A stretch of DNA of 49,218 bases from NCBI GenBank assembly GCA_007122335.1, contig SKTZ01000024.1, forward strand, positions 1 to 49,218, given 5' to 3'. This DNA comes from Bacillota bacterium. GTDB taxonomy: Bacteria; Bacillota; Halanaerobiia; B1SED10-174. The first letter of the stretch is position 1. Each line of letters opens with the position of its first letter. The notes beneath the pieces are model-generated. The model had not been told where the DNA came from. It saw only the letters and a list, made by a program, of their open reading frames with translations, and searched no databases. Position numbers and translations under genes: made by a program. Positions 1 through 7,177 of the stretch are shown here, piece after piece.

Positions 1-19
1 CAATAAAAACAGGAAATAA

Positions 20-274
20 TCAAACACCTTTATCATTGCCTTTTTGTTGAATTTTTGGTGCCAGAAAATAAACTCCAATTAAATTGAGCAGGAAAAGAAA
101 GATAATTAAAAATAGCTTTTCCAAACCCGCAAAAGTTGCCGGGTAAATTTCAACCAGGAAAAAATAGGGGAAAACAAAAGTAATGAACAAAAAATAGGTT
201 TCCCTGCTGTTTTCCGCGATACCTAAAAAGATAATTAAAACGATAATCCAGAAATATCCAAACAAGATAAACAC
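20..274 (-). CDS. Small integral membrane protein, unknown function
   Basis: This encodes about 81-84 hydrophobic residues with roughly three membrane segments and a short basic tail ending in KGNDKGV; no family is recognised. The reading frame opens at a GTG (274), but a GAGGTG ribosome site ends at 272, so the TTG at 265, six bases downstream, is the better-supplied start. It is the last gene of a minus-strand set with the genes at 334-726 and 763-1395, after a gap of about 60 bases. A multi-pass partner of two soluble unknowns could be an anchor or an immunity-type protein, but nothing in the sequence proves this. Confidence 0.55.
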   Translation of the reverse strand: MFILFGYFWIIVLIIFLGIAENSRETYFLFITFVFPYFFLVEIYPATFAGLEKLFLIIFLFLLNLIGVYFLAPKIQQKGNDKGV

Positions 275-333
275 CTCTATGGCAAAAATTGGGTTAGCCC
301 AAAGAGATTTAGGGTTTTACAGACCGCTCCTGA

Positions 334-726
334 CTACTCTCCAAATTTGGATAGACCGGAAGTAAATCCCTGGTAAAAACCCCTTCCAAATCGAATGGCA
401 TCGGGTGCCCAACCAACACCTCCAAATTTGCTGCGGAACAATGCTTGACCAGCTCCCCTCAGAATCCCCTTTGCACCAGCTTTTTTAGCTCCATGATAAC
501 TTCCATGTAATGCGATAGCTTTTTTTGAAAAACCGGAGACCAAAGGGTCATTAGTATAACCACTTACTACATCCTGAACTCCTTTTTTAATTCCTTTGCC
601 TATGCTTGGGGCAATTACTTCGGTTTGCATCCTGCTTCGGGCCAGGTGAGCTTCGCCGGCCATTTCCAGCCCGCTTCTAATTGCAGAAATTCCGTTCTGG
701 ATGGTGTTTCCAATCGCCGATAGCAT
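334..726 (-). CDS. Gly/Ala-rich basic protein, unknown function
   Basis: The product is 130 residues when started at the ATG at 726, which has a GGAGGG site five bases upstream; an in-frame start 33 bases earlier has no such site and would nearly touch the preceding gene. It is rich in Gly, Ala, Lys and Arg. The N-terminal half (residues about 1-60) reads as amphipathic helix, and the C-terminal half is glycine- and aromatic-rich (for example GRGFYQGFTSG). There is no signal peptide or cysteine. It lies 36 bases after the gene at 763-1395 and shares its promoter. The composition recalls small channel-forming or secreted antibacterial proteins, but no family was recognised, so that remains a guess. 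Confidence 0.6.
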   Translation of the reverse strand: MLSAIGNTIQNGISAIRSGLEMAGEAHLARSRMQTEVIAPSIGKGIKKGVQDVVSGYTNDPLVSGFSKKAIALHGSYHGAKKAGAKGILRGAGQALFRSKFGGVGWAPDAIRFGRGFYQGFTSGLSKFGE

Positions 727-762
727 AAGAACCCTCCTTTTTCCTTTGGGCCAACCCAAAAA

Positions 763-1395
763 CTACCTGGAGCGATTAACAAAATGACCTTTTTTGAAAT
801 CCCAGTTATTCTGGGAATAACTCTGCCCCTCGGGGTGTTTTAGAAAAATTTTTTCTTCAAAGACCAGTTCCCCGTTTAAAAGCTCCACTTTAACCCAGAA
901 GAACTTTTCCCCGGAAAAATTATAATGAGAAAGATTAATTTGATGACAGGCTGTTTTTGTTCCTGCAGAATTCTGAGAAGATGGTATAATTTCCAGGCGG
1001 CTATAAATTAAATCACCCCGACTATTGAGCAGGGAAATATTCAAGGGGTAGTTATTTTTTAACTCCAGGAAACCTAAATGAAGACAGAAGACACTATTGG
1101 CGGGGAAAACATTTGTTTTTTGGATAGGGTAAAGAGAACCCGTTTCATTTTCGGAAGCGTTACGGCAGGTGGTAACTTTGGGCTGAGGGGTTTTGTCGTA
1201 GGTTTTTTGCAGGGAGGAGGGGTGGACGTAAAGAATTTCTTTGTCCTGGTAATAAAGGGTAATTATATCGTCTTCTTTTAATTCCAGGCTGGAAAAAGGG
1301 ACCCAGCCAGAGCTTGTTTTTACCGGCGTTTTTTCTTCTCCATACCCCAACTCCAGGGTGTCTTCTTTCAGCATTGGAATATACAGACCGATCAT
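763..1395 (-). CDS. Hypothetical protein, probably beta-rich
   Basis: This is a 210-residue soluble protein with no signal peptide. The start ATG at 1395 follows a GGGGAGGG ribosome site, and a strong promoter lies just upstream (1424-1452). Residues about 30-60 (WVPFSSLELKEDDIITLYY) look like a small beta-barrel. Residues about 95-190 alternate short strands ending in FWVKVELLNGELVFEEKIFL, which resembles the Ig-like beta-sandwich of small bacterial DUF proteins. It heads the three-gene minus-strand operon. No catalytic motif is visible and the function is unknown. Confidence 0.6.
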   Translation of the reverse strand: MIGLYIPMLKEDTLELGYGEEKTPVKTSSGWVPFSSLELKEDDIITLYYQDKEILYVHPSSLQKTYDKTPQPKVTTCRNASENETGSLYPIQKTNVFPANSVFCLHLGFLELKNNYPLNISLLNSRGDLIYSRLEIIPSSQNSAGTKTACHQINLSHYNFSGEKFFWVKVELLNGELVFEEKIFLKHPEGQSYSQNNWDFKKGHFVNRSR

Positions 1396-1423
1396 ATAAG
1401 ACCCTCCCCTAATGGTTTAATTT

Positions 1424-1452
1424 AGTATAATTTCCAAAAAATGGAATGTCAA
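1424..1452 (-). promoter_or_regulatory. Sigma-A promoter with a dyad operator in the spacer
   Basis: Read on the minus strand, TTGACA (1452-1447), 17 bases, then TATACT (1429-1424) form a near-consensus promoter for the operon starting at 1395. The spacer contains the perfect inverted repeat TTCCA-N5-TGGAA (1432-1446), so a bound protein would block RNA polymerase. Related half-sites recur at 1521-1546. Confidence 0.8.
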
Positions 1453-1467
1453 GGACTAAAAAAAGAG

Positions 1468-1496
1468 TTGCAGAGAAGTTGAAGAAAAGATAAATT
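1468..1496 (+). promoter_or_regulatory. Possible promoter for the nucleotidyltransferase gene
   Basis: TTGCAG (1468-1473), a 17-base spacer and TAAATT (1491-1496) give a moderate match to a sigma-A promoter. Transcription would start near 1503, leaving a leader of about 37 bases with no clear ribosome site. Confidence 0.35.
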
Positions 1497-1520
1497 AGAA
1501 TTGAGCAGCTAATTTAATTA

Positions 1521-1546
1521 TTCCAAAAGATTCCAAAAAATGGGAA
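1521..1546. repeat. TTCCAAAA repeats overlapping the gene start
   Basis: Two direct TTCCAAAA copies start at 1521 and 1531, one helical turn apart. The second is followed by GGGAA, giving an imperfect version of the dyad inside the divergent promoter at 1432-1446, and it overlaps the ATG at 1540. A shared operator for both divergent genes is the simplest reading, though A/T-rich chance similarity is possible. Confidence 0.45.
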
Positions 1547-2274
1547 TTGAAAAAGAAGGGAAACTAATTAAAAACCCGGAGAAGGGCGGGCTTGAGGTGG
1601 AAATTTCTTTTTTAGAAACTGAAAACGATATTTCTTTTATTACCAGTGAAATTCCGGAAAACCTGATTTCCGTTTTTAAACGACAGTTTTACGAAGTAGA
1701 AGGGGATCTGGCCGTTAAGAAGTTTCCCAAACCGATTGAAAATTTAGAAACAATTAAACAGAACTACTTGAAATACAAACCGGAGCTGATTTCCCAGGCC
1801 GGCAATTTAAAGCCCGTAAAATGGGAAGAGGGATTGGCTGCTTTTATCGATATAGTTAGTGGTGAAGATATTGATTGGTGGTTGGCCGGGAGCTGTTCGC
1901 TGGCATTAAGGGGAATAGATGTTGTCCCCCATGATATTGATATTATGCTTTCATCGAGAGACCTGGAAAAAATTAAAAATCATTTTCTGGATTATACCCT
2001 CTGGCCAATCCTTCCTACTGGAGGTTGGATCGTAGAATATTTCGGCATGGTTTTTTTGGGCTGCCAGGTTGATTTTGCTTTTGATCCCCTCCCGGAATTG
2101 GACCAGCCTGAGCCAGTAGATTGCGGTCCTTACGCTGGCTCACACCTGGAAGAAATTGTGTGGAAGGGGCAACAGATAAAAGTTCCCCCAGTAGAACTTT
2201 TTATTAATGTTAACCGGAAAAGAGGGCGTTTCGACAGGGTGCAGGCTGTTGAGAATTTCTTGAAGATAAATTAA
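1540..2274 (+). CDS. Nucleotidyltransferase-fold protein
   Basis: The 244-residue product carries the polymerase-beta-type nucleotidyltransferase signature: AGSCSLALRG at about 115-124 (the GS motif), followed by HDIDIML at about 130-136, whose paired aspartates would bind metal. The pattern resembles AbiEii/MNT-type and small-molecule nucleotidyltransferases. The N-terminal 100 residues are unassigned. The ATG at 1540 lacks a Shine-Dalgarno site; an internal GTG at 1596, after a GGGCGGG stretch, is an alternative start. It is divergent from the unknown operon at 20-1395 and ends at a strong terminator. Its substrate is unknown; a toxin or resistance-type role would be inference. Confidence 0.7.
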   Translation: MGIEKEGKLIKNPEKGGLEVEISFLETENDISFITSEIPENLISVFKRQFYEVEGDLAVKKFPKPIENLETIKQNYLKYKPELISQAGNLKPVKWEEGLAAFIDIVSGEDIDWWLAGSCSLALRGIDVVPHDIDIMLSSRDLEKIKNHFLDYTLWPILPTGGWIVEYFGMVFLGCQVDFAFDPLPELDQPEPVDCGPYAGSHLEEIVWKGQQIKVPPVELFINVNRKRGRFDRVQAVENFLKIN

Positions 2275-2280
2275 GCAAAA

Positions 2281-2307
2281 AAATACTCCCCTAAAACGGG
2301 AGTATTT
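2281..2307. terminator. Bidirectional rho-independent terminator
   Basis: A perfect ten-base stem (AAATACTCCC with GGGAGTATTT) encloses a seven-base loop between two convergent genes, with A/T-rich flanks on both sides. Confidence 0.85.
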
Positions 2308-2333
2308 AAGCCTCAGATTATGTAATTATTGAT

Positions 2334-2540
2334 TTACGATCCGGGTACTTCAATAGGACAGGACCTGCTGGACGAGGTGGAGAATTCCTCTGAGCAATGG
2401 TTTGAATTAACGGAGATATAAATAGTTTGTCCATTATCCAGGGTTACCAGTTGCTTTTCAGATTGGGCTAATCCAAATGTGCTTAAGGAAAAAACCAAAA
2501 TTAAAATGGTTATAAGGACCAGGCAAAAAGTTTTTTTCAT
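2334..2540 (-). CDS. Small exported peptide, unknown function
   Basis: The 68-residue precursor has a clear Sec signal peptide (MKK, hydrophobic core, cleavage probably after GLAQ at about residue 26). The mature part is only about 42 residues and has two cysteines (in NHCSEE and SRSCPIE) that could form a disulfide. A GGGGGG-type ribosome site lies six bases before the ATG, and a promoter lies at 2574-2603. No family is recognised. It is convergent with the gene at 1540-2274. Confidence 0.6.
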   Translation of the reverse strand: MKKTFCLVLITILILVFSLSTFGLAQSEKQLVTLDNGQTIYISVNSNHCSEEFSTSSSRSCPIEVPGS

Positions 2541-2573
2541 GGTCTATCCCCCCAAGTGCAAGTTTTTAAATGA

Positions 2574-2603
2574 ATTGTATTATTATTATTCCATTAAAGG
2601 CAA
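2574..2603 (-). promoter_or_regulatory. Possible promoter of the small exported peptide gene
   Basis: On the minus strand TTGCCT (2603-2598), 18 bases, then TACAAT (2579-2574) is a fair sigma-A match about 35 bases before the start codon. Confidence 0.45.
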
Positions 2604-2731
2604 ATTATTCCTTCTTTTTAATACTATTTAATTGGGATACTTATGCTTGTTTTTAGCAGGTATTTTCCCGATAACCAAGAAATTAGAAAAATGGGTTTAT
2701 TATCCGGGGTTACCCGCTAATGAGGTGGTAA

Positions 2732-3796
2732 ATGGTGGGGCTAAAAGAAGATCGAAAAGTTTTTTTAGTGATAACTTTATTAATAGGGGTTATTATCCTG
2801 GGCACAATTGGGTACATGTTTCTTTTGAGAGTATCTTTAATCGATGCCCTCTACATGACCGTTATTACAATTAGCACTGTTGGCTATACTGAAGTGGGAG
2901 AGATGACCCCGATGGCCCAGCTTTTTTCCATAATAATTATTTTTTTGGGCCTGGGAACAGTTGGTTACGGGGTTACCAGTGCTTTTGGTATATTTTTTGA
3001 AGGGTCATTCCGGGAAAAATGGAGGAAAAATAAAATGAAAAACAGGATTGATGAACTTAAAGATCACTATATTCTCTGTGGGGCTGGAGAAACGGGGCAA
3101 AGTGTTATTCAATATTTTTTAAAAAGCAAGGTTCCCTTTGTTGTAATTGAAGAGAGGGAAGATCGTTTTGAAGAACTGGAGAAGAGAGGAATACCAGCGG
3201 TCCAGGGTGATGCTACCCAGGAGGATATTCTCCGCCAGGCTCATATTGGGAGGGCCAAGGGTTTTATTTCCAGCCTGCCCGATGATGCTTCCAATGTTTT
3301 TACCGTTCTCACCGCCCGGCAGATGAATGAAAAACTGTATATAGTCTCCCGGGCTATAGAAGGCAGTACCAGAGAGAAATTAAAAAAAGCTGGAGCAAAC
3401 AACACCATTTCTCCCAATGAGATCGGCGGGACCAGGATGGCTGCAGTCATGCTCCGCCCCACTGTAATTTCTTTTCTGGATATTATTACCCGGGCCGGAG
3501 ATGTTATTTTAGATTTGGAAGACGTGGTAATAGGGAAGAACTCTGAGCTTGCCGAGAAAAATTTAAAAGAGGCAAAGATTCCAGAAAGAACCGGCCTTGT
3601 TGTGCTTGCGATGCGGAAAAAAGGTCAAAAAAATTTGCTTTTAAACCCCAGTTTTGAACAAAAACTGGAAATAGGAGATGCAATGGTTGTTCTGGGCAAA
3701 GAAGAGCAGGTAAATTATTTGCGAAAACTAGCCGATGATTGTGGTGAGAGGGATCCAATAGAAGAAATGGAGAAAAATTCCCACCTGGAAAGATAA
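2732..3796 (+). CDS. Two-TM potassium channel with RCK/TrkA domains
   Basis: This 354-residue MthK-like channel has TM1 at about 10-33, a pore helix and selectivity filter TVGYTE at 49-54, TM2 at about 62-88, then a cytoplasmic RCK domain. The RCK nucleotide-binding glycine motif GAGETG is at 117-122, and a TrkA-C-type ligand domain occupies about 250-340. The filter is the canonical TVGY followed by TE in place of the common GD. The start is ATG 2732 or GTG 2735, just after GAGGTGG. It would move K+ across the cytoplasmic membrane under ligand control. No K+ uptake genes are adjacent. Confidence 0.9.
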   Translation: MVGLKEDRKVFLVITLLIGVIILGTIGYMFLLRVSLIDALYMTVITISTVGYTEVGEMTPMAQLFSIIIIFLGLGTVGYGVTSAFGIFFEGSFREKWRKNKMKNRIDELKDHYILCGAGETGQSVIQYFLKSKVPFVVIEEREDRFEELEKRGIPAVQGDATQEDILRQAHIGRAKGFISSLPDDASNVFTVLTARQMNEKLYIVSRAIEGSTREKLKKAGANNTISPNEIGGTRMAAVMLRPTVISFLDIITRAGDVILDLEDVVIGKNSELAEKNLKEAKIPERTGLVVLAMRKKGQKNLLLNPSFEQKLEIGDAMVVLGKEEQVNYLRKLADDCGERDPIEEMEKNSHLER

Positions 3797-3858
3797 AAAC
3801 AAAAACTATTTAAAAACCTGCGAGAGTTACGGTATTGGTTATGAAAGGGGTTTCCTGG

Positions 3859-4695
3859 ATGTTTTCGGACATGAAAAAAATTTCCCGGATCAATCTAATA
3901 ATACTTTTTGTTTTCCTGATAATTTATTTAATTGTAATTTCCACCGGGCCTGATTTTCTGGAGAATTGGTTTTTTACCGGAGCCATTTTAACCTACGGGC
4001 TTGGATCAGGGGTTTTGTTCCTTCAAAAAAGCAAACAACAAAAAAACAATCCCTCGGTCCCAGTTCATGACATCGCTTTTGATCCCCTGACCGGGTTTCC
4101 CAGCCGCCCCTATTTTGAAACTCTCTTTGAGGAGTTACTGAAAAAAGCCCACCAGGAAAACTCCAATATTTCCCTGGTTTATTTTGACCTGGACCGGTTC
4201 AAACGCTGGAATGAAAATCTTTCCTCCCGGGGCCGAGAAGAACTAATCGGGAAAATTGCAACTTTTCTCCAGCAAAACACAGAGAAGGATGTAATAAAAA
4301 GCCGCTTCTGGGGTGATAGATTTGCCCTGGGTGTTCCCAGGGGGCTCAGTAGTTCTGAAAAAGAATTTGCTTGCCTGAAAGAAAAACTTAATGAAACCTT
4401 TTTCCAGATAGAAGATAAGGAAATCAAGCTACAGGGGAGTTTTGGTATTGCCCAGTTTCCGGGGGATGGAAAAAAAAGAGCAAAATTAGAAAAAGAAGCT
4501 GCGGCATACCTCCAGCAGGCCAAAATTCTTGGCGGGAACCTGGTTAGTTCTCGAAAAAAGCTTTACCTCTTGATTTTCGGAAAAATATCCGGATCTTTTC
4601 TTCGGGTAATTACCTGGATAAAATTTCCAAAAGATCAACCCAGCTCTTCCTTTTATATAAAGACCGGGACATTGAAATTATCAAGCAGCACATAG
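3859..4695 (+). CDS. Membrane GGDEF-domain protein, zero-frame part of a frameshifted c-di-GMP gene
   Basis: Two membrane segments (about residues 5-30 and 38-58) are followed by a diguanylate-cyclase fold with DPLTGFPSRPYF and the FDLDRFKRW metal-site region. The signature loop reads WGDRF where GGDEF is expected, so synthase activity is probably lost. The ATG at 3859 follows AAAGGGG by about eight bases; TTG 3835 and ATG 3841 are also in frame. After the fold ends, the zero frame runs 44 more unrelated residues to a stop at 4693-4695, while the -1 frame continues without a stop into a cupin-like and HD-GYP region. The switch falls at an A_AAA_AAG heptamer (4554-4560). Either this is programmed frameshifting, or one A has been lost from the run. 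Confidence 0.75.
   Translation: MFSDMKKISRINLIILFVFLIIYLIVISTGPDFLENWFFTGAILTYGLGSGVLFLQKSKQQKNNPSVPVHDIAFDPLTGFPSRPYFETLFEELLKKAHQENSNISLVYFDLDRFKRWNENLSSRGREELIGKIATFLQQNTEKDVIKSRFWGDRFALGVPRGLSSSEKEFACLKEKLNETFFQIEDKEIKLQGSFGIAQFPGDGKKRAKLEKEAAAYLQQAKILGGNLVSSRKKLYLLIFGKISGSFLRVITWIKFPKDQPSSSFYIKTGTLKLSSST
4554..4560 (+). other. Candidate -1 ribosomal frameshift site (A AAA AAG)
   Basis: The zero-frame codons AAA (4555) and AAG (4558) are preceded by A, giving the heptamer used in E. coli dnaX. Slipping back one base makes GCT at 4560 the next codon and joins the GGDEF and HD-GYP reading frames exactly. A weak six-pair hairpin (4576-4581 with 4588-4593) lies 15 bases downstream, further than usual, and no well-placed upstream Shine-Dalgarno stimulator is evident. 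A missing A in a run of seven would give the same picture. Confidence 0.5.
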
Positions 4696-5492
4696 TCGAA
4701 GGTAAACCTTTTTCCGTTGATAGCCGGGGAGAACAATCCGGGTTTGAGTTTTTCTTTATCCTTAACGGGGAAATTAAAAGCGTAGACGAAAACAAGGTTT
4801 TCCCATCAGGTTCTTTTATTACCACCGGATCACTGGAAGACCGAAAATACTTTGAAACGGTTACTCCAGTAGATATCCTTTATATAACCAATACCGGTAT
4901 TTTTGAAGAACAGAGTTCCCACCTGGCTCAATGGAAGAAGATGGTTGATAGGGTTAAAGAAAAAGATCGTCGAATTCAAGAACACAGCCGGCGAATTGAG
5001 ACTCTGGCTCAAAAAATGGGCCAGGCCCTGGGTCTGGACGGGCAAAGGCTTTTTTCCCTGATTTACGCCGCTTTTTTGCATGATGTTGGCAAAACAAAAG
5101 TCCCTGGAGAAGTTCTCCAGAAAGCAGGTCCCCTGAATGAAGAAGAGTGGGAAACTGTAAAAAAACATCCCGTCTGGGGCAAAGAAATAATCGATAATAA
5201 CCTGAAACTGAATTACTCCGACCAGCAAATTAGCGATATTGTCTATCAGCACCACGAAAATTTTGACGGGACGGGTTATCCCCGGGGCCTAAAAGGAGAT
5301 GAAATTCTTCTGGAGGCCCAGATCCTTTCCCTGCTGGATGCTTTTGACGCCATGACTTCAGAAAGACCCTATCAATCAGCCAAAACCCTTCCTGAAGCCC
5401 TGGAGGAAATCAAACGCTGCAGCGGGACTCAATTTGCTCCCCGGGTTGTTGATAAATTTTTAGAGCTAATGGAAGCAGAAGGAGAAGAATAA
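4557..5492 (+). CDS. Cupin-like and HD-GYP c-di-GMP phosphodiesterase part (-1 frame continuation)
   Basis: In the -1 frame an open stretch runs from the slip site to 5492. It starts with a beta-rich cupin or cyclic-nucleotide-binding-like segment (about 4700-4900, containing FFFILNGEIK and FPSGSF), followed by a complete HD-GYP domain. The HD pair is in FLHDVGKTKVP, HHE follows in YQHHENFDGTGYPRG with the GYP loop, and DAFDAMTSERPY closes the fold. All usual metal ligands look intact, so c-di-GMP hydrolysis is likely. Joined to the upstream part, the full protein would be about 544 residues. The first ATG in this frame with any ribosome-like site is 4941, too late to keep the cupin-like part, which favours fusion over separate translation. 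A terminator follows at 5513. Confidence 0.8.
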   Translation, partial: KALPLDFRKNIRIFSSGNYLDKISKRSTQLFLLYKDRDIEIIKQHIVEGKPFSVDSRGEQSGFEFFFILNGEIKSVDENKVFPSGSFITTGSLEDRKYFETVTPVDILYITNTGIFEEQSSHLAQWKKMVDRVKEKDRRIQEHSRRIETLAQKMGQALGLDGQRLFSLIYAAFLHDVGKTKVPGEVLQKAGPLNEEEWETVKKHPVWGKEIIDNNLKLNYSDQQISDIVYQHHENFDGTGYPRGLKGDEILLEAQILSLLDAFDAMTSERPYQSAKTLPEALEEIKRCSGTQFAPRVVDKFLELMEAEGEE

Positions 5493-5512
5493 TCGGACTT
5501 TAAAAAACGGAT

Positions 5513-5562
5513 AAAAAATATTTGCCCACGAACAGGCCTGCAGTTTTTGGGGCAATATTTTT
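5513..5562 (+). terminator. Rho-independent terminator
   Basis: AAAAATATTTGCCC pairs with GGGGCAATATTTTT, with one bulged base, around a long loop. It lies just after the HD-GYP stop and before the YeiH unit. Confidence 0.7.
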
Positions 5563-5586
5563 GGTTAAGATAAAGGAGTTTGCAAA

Positions 5587-5691
5587 ATGGGGTTAAAAGG
5601 AAAAATCGAAGATGACTGGCTGGCTTTTCTGTTAGGTATCGGAATTATTCTACTGGGTATTTTTGGTTTGCTGCCCTTTTTACCCTGGTAA
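5587..5691 (+). CDS. 34-residue membrane microprotein upstream of the YeiH-family gene
   Basis: ATG 5587 follows AAAGGAG and opens a 34-codon frame with a charged N-terminus (MGLKGKIEDDWLAFLLG) and one hydrophobic helix ending LLPFLPW. The stop at 5689-5691 is followed directly by AAGGAGGAGGG, the ribosome site of the transporter at 5707. In many YeiH-type transporters the N-terminus begins with a similar DW(L/W)A-plus-helix segment, so this may be that first helix encoded separately. The evidence is the ribosome site, composition and tight spacing; no homology search was possible. Confidence 0.65.
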   Translation: MGLKGKIEDDWLAFLLGIGIILLGIFGLLPFLPW

Positions 5692-5706
5692 GGAGGAGGG
5701 TTCCAT

Positions 5707-6768
5707 TTGGCTAAATTACCCCCTGCTGAATATAATTCCTGGGGAGATTGCCTTAAAGGGATCGGCCCCGGGGTATTATTTTGTACAATACTGGGCATTA
5801 CGGCCTGGGCCTTGGAAAAAATAATCCATCCCCACTTATTTATGGTCAATTATGTAATCATCGCTATTCTCCTGGGGATTGCTGGCAAAAATTTGGTTTT
5901 GAAAAAATTAATGATCGTTTCTTTTTTCCAGCCTGGAATTGATTTTTGTACCAGGGTTTTCCTCATGATCGGGGTCATCCTCCTGGGAGCAAGAATGGAT
6001 TTTTTGGAAGTAACCTCGGTAGGAGGCAATGCTCTGCTTATGGTGGCGATATCAATAACCCTTGGGATTTTCCTGGGAGGAATTGTGGGCAGCAAAACTC
6101 TGGGCAAAAGAGGCGGGCATTTAATGGGGATAGGAGTAGGAATCTGTGGCGTATCTGCTATTATGGCTTCAGCTCCAATTTTAAAAGCAAGGGAAAACGA
6201 AATTCTGGTTGCCCTGGGGGCCGTTCTTTTAACTGATCTAATGGTTTTATTTGGCCTGCCTTTAATTGCTGCTTTCTGGGGTTGGGGTGAAGAATTTACA
6301 GGGTACTTTGCCGGCACCGTTACCGCAAACACCGCCCAGGCAGTAGCAGTTGGACATGCCCACAGCCTGACTGCTGGAACATTTGCTACAATAACCAAAT
6401 CGGCCCGTAACGCCCTGATGCCGGTTGTAATCTTAACCATGGGTTATATCTATACCCTCCGCGGTCTTCCGACCGGGGAAAGGATCTGCTGGGGACTCCT
6501 CTGGGATAGATTCCCCAAGTTTGTTCTCGGATTTTTACTGGCTTCACTAATCGCAACCGCGGGCCTTTTTTCGCCAGAAACCCAAACAACCCTCGGGAAT
6601 CTCTCCCAGTGGCTTTTTGTTATCTGCTTTGTCGGTCTGGGGGCAGGTATTGATTTCTCTCTTATGGGCAAAAGGGATTTGCTCCCTGTAATTCTGGGGG
6701 TGGGGATCGCAATGGTTATTGCAATTTACGCTTTTTTCTGGATCAGACTTATCCTGGGAGTAAATTGA
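5707..6768 (+). CDS. YeiH-family putative sulfate/anion exporter
   Basis: The 353-residue polytopic protein matches the YeiH (PSE, UPF0324) family: about ten membrane helices, the Gly-rich stretch GGHLMGIGVGICGVSAIMA at about 136-154, and the conserved TVTANTAQAVAVG at about 204-216 ahead of a KSARNALMP segment. TTG 5707 is the start, with AAGGAGGAGGG just upstream. Members are predicted anion exporters, and substrates are largely untested. It is co-transcribed with the microprotein at 5587 and ends before a strong terminator. Confidence 0.85.
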   Translation: MAKLPPAEYNSWGDCLKGIGPGVLFCTILGITAWALEKIIHPHLFMVNYVIIAILLGIAGKNLVLKKLMIVSFFQPGIDFCTRVFLMIGVILLGARMDFLEVTSVGGNALLMVAISITLGIFLGGIVGSKTLGKRGGHLMGIGVGICGVSAIMASAPILKARENEILVALGAVLLTDLMVLFGLPLIAAFWGWGEEFTGYFAGTVTANTAQAVAVGHAHSLTAGTFATITKSARNALMPVVILTMGYIYTLRGLPTGERICWGLLWDRFPKFVLGFLLASLIATAGLFSPETQTTLGNLSQWLFVICFVGLGAGIDFSLMGKRDLLPVILGVGIAMVIAIYAFFWIRLILGVN

Positions 6769-6791
6769 CAAAACCAAAATTAAAAATAAAG

Positions 6792-6815
6792 AGCCCCAAT
6801 AAAGGGGCTTTTTTC
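6792..6815. terminator. Rho-independent terminator
   Basis: AGCCCC-AATAAA-GGGGCT followed by six T residues ends the YeiH unit. Read from the minus strand it has a weaker T-rich tail and could also serve azlD. Confidence 0.85.
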
Positions 6816-6877
6816 CGTTTACTCTCTGGAATTGTCTGATCAGCGAATTTTAGTCATTCAAATTTAATCCGGAGCAA

Positions 6878-7177
6878 TTATAGCATAAGAATCAGGGTCG
6901 CTGTCAATACGCCTCCAATTATGGATAGGACCAGGTTACGGGCTCCGAGGGAAATGATGGTAGTGATTATTCCCCCTGCAATCACTGCCGGCAGGCTTTC
7001 CGGGATAGACTGCCAGATCCCCGGGAAGATTAATGCTCCCATGGCGGCATAGGGAGTATAGCCCAAAAATATTTTTATCCCCGGAGGAATTTTTTCCAGG
7101 TCCAGGGCCAGAAAGGGAAGAACTCTTGGCAAATAAGTAACCAGGGCCATCCCCAGGATTAAAAAGTAAAAATTCAT
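6878..7177 (-). CDS. azlD: AzlD-family branched-chain amino acid exporter subunit
   Basis: This 99-residue protein has four hydrophobic segments and the AzlD-type opening MALVTYLPRVLPFLAL. It is the small partner of AzlC, and together they form a permease for branched-chain amino acids such as 4-azaleucine analogues in Bacillus. Its ATG overlaps the end of azlC by four bases (ATGA), indicating translational coupling. Confidence 0.88.
   Translation of the reverse strand: MNFYFLILGMALVTYLPRVLPFLALDLEKIPPGIKIFLGYTPYAAMGALIFPGIWQSIPESLPAVIAGGIITTIISLGARNLVLSIIGGVLTATLILML

Noticed and set aside
1078-1281. A 67-codon plus-strand frame inside the hypothetical gene at 763-1395.
   Set aside because: It is antisense to a gene with a strong promoter and ribosome site, and it lacks its own.
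5850-6440. A 196-codon minus-strand frame opposite the YeiH-family gene.
   Set aside because: Its Ile/Thr/Ala/Pro-rich composition mirrors the membrane protein on the plus strand, and it has no ribosome site.
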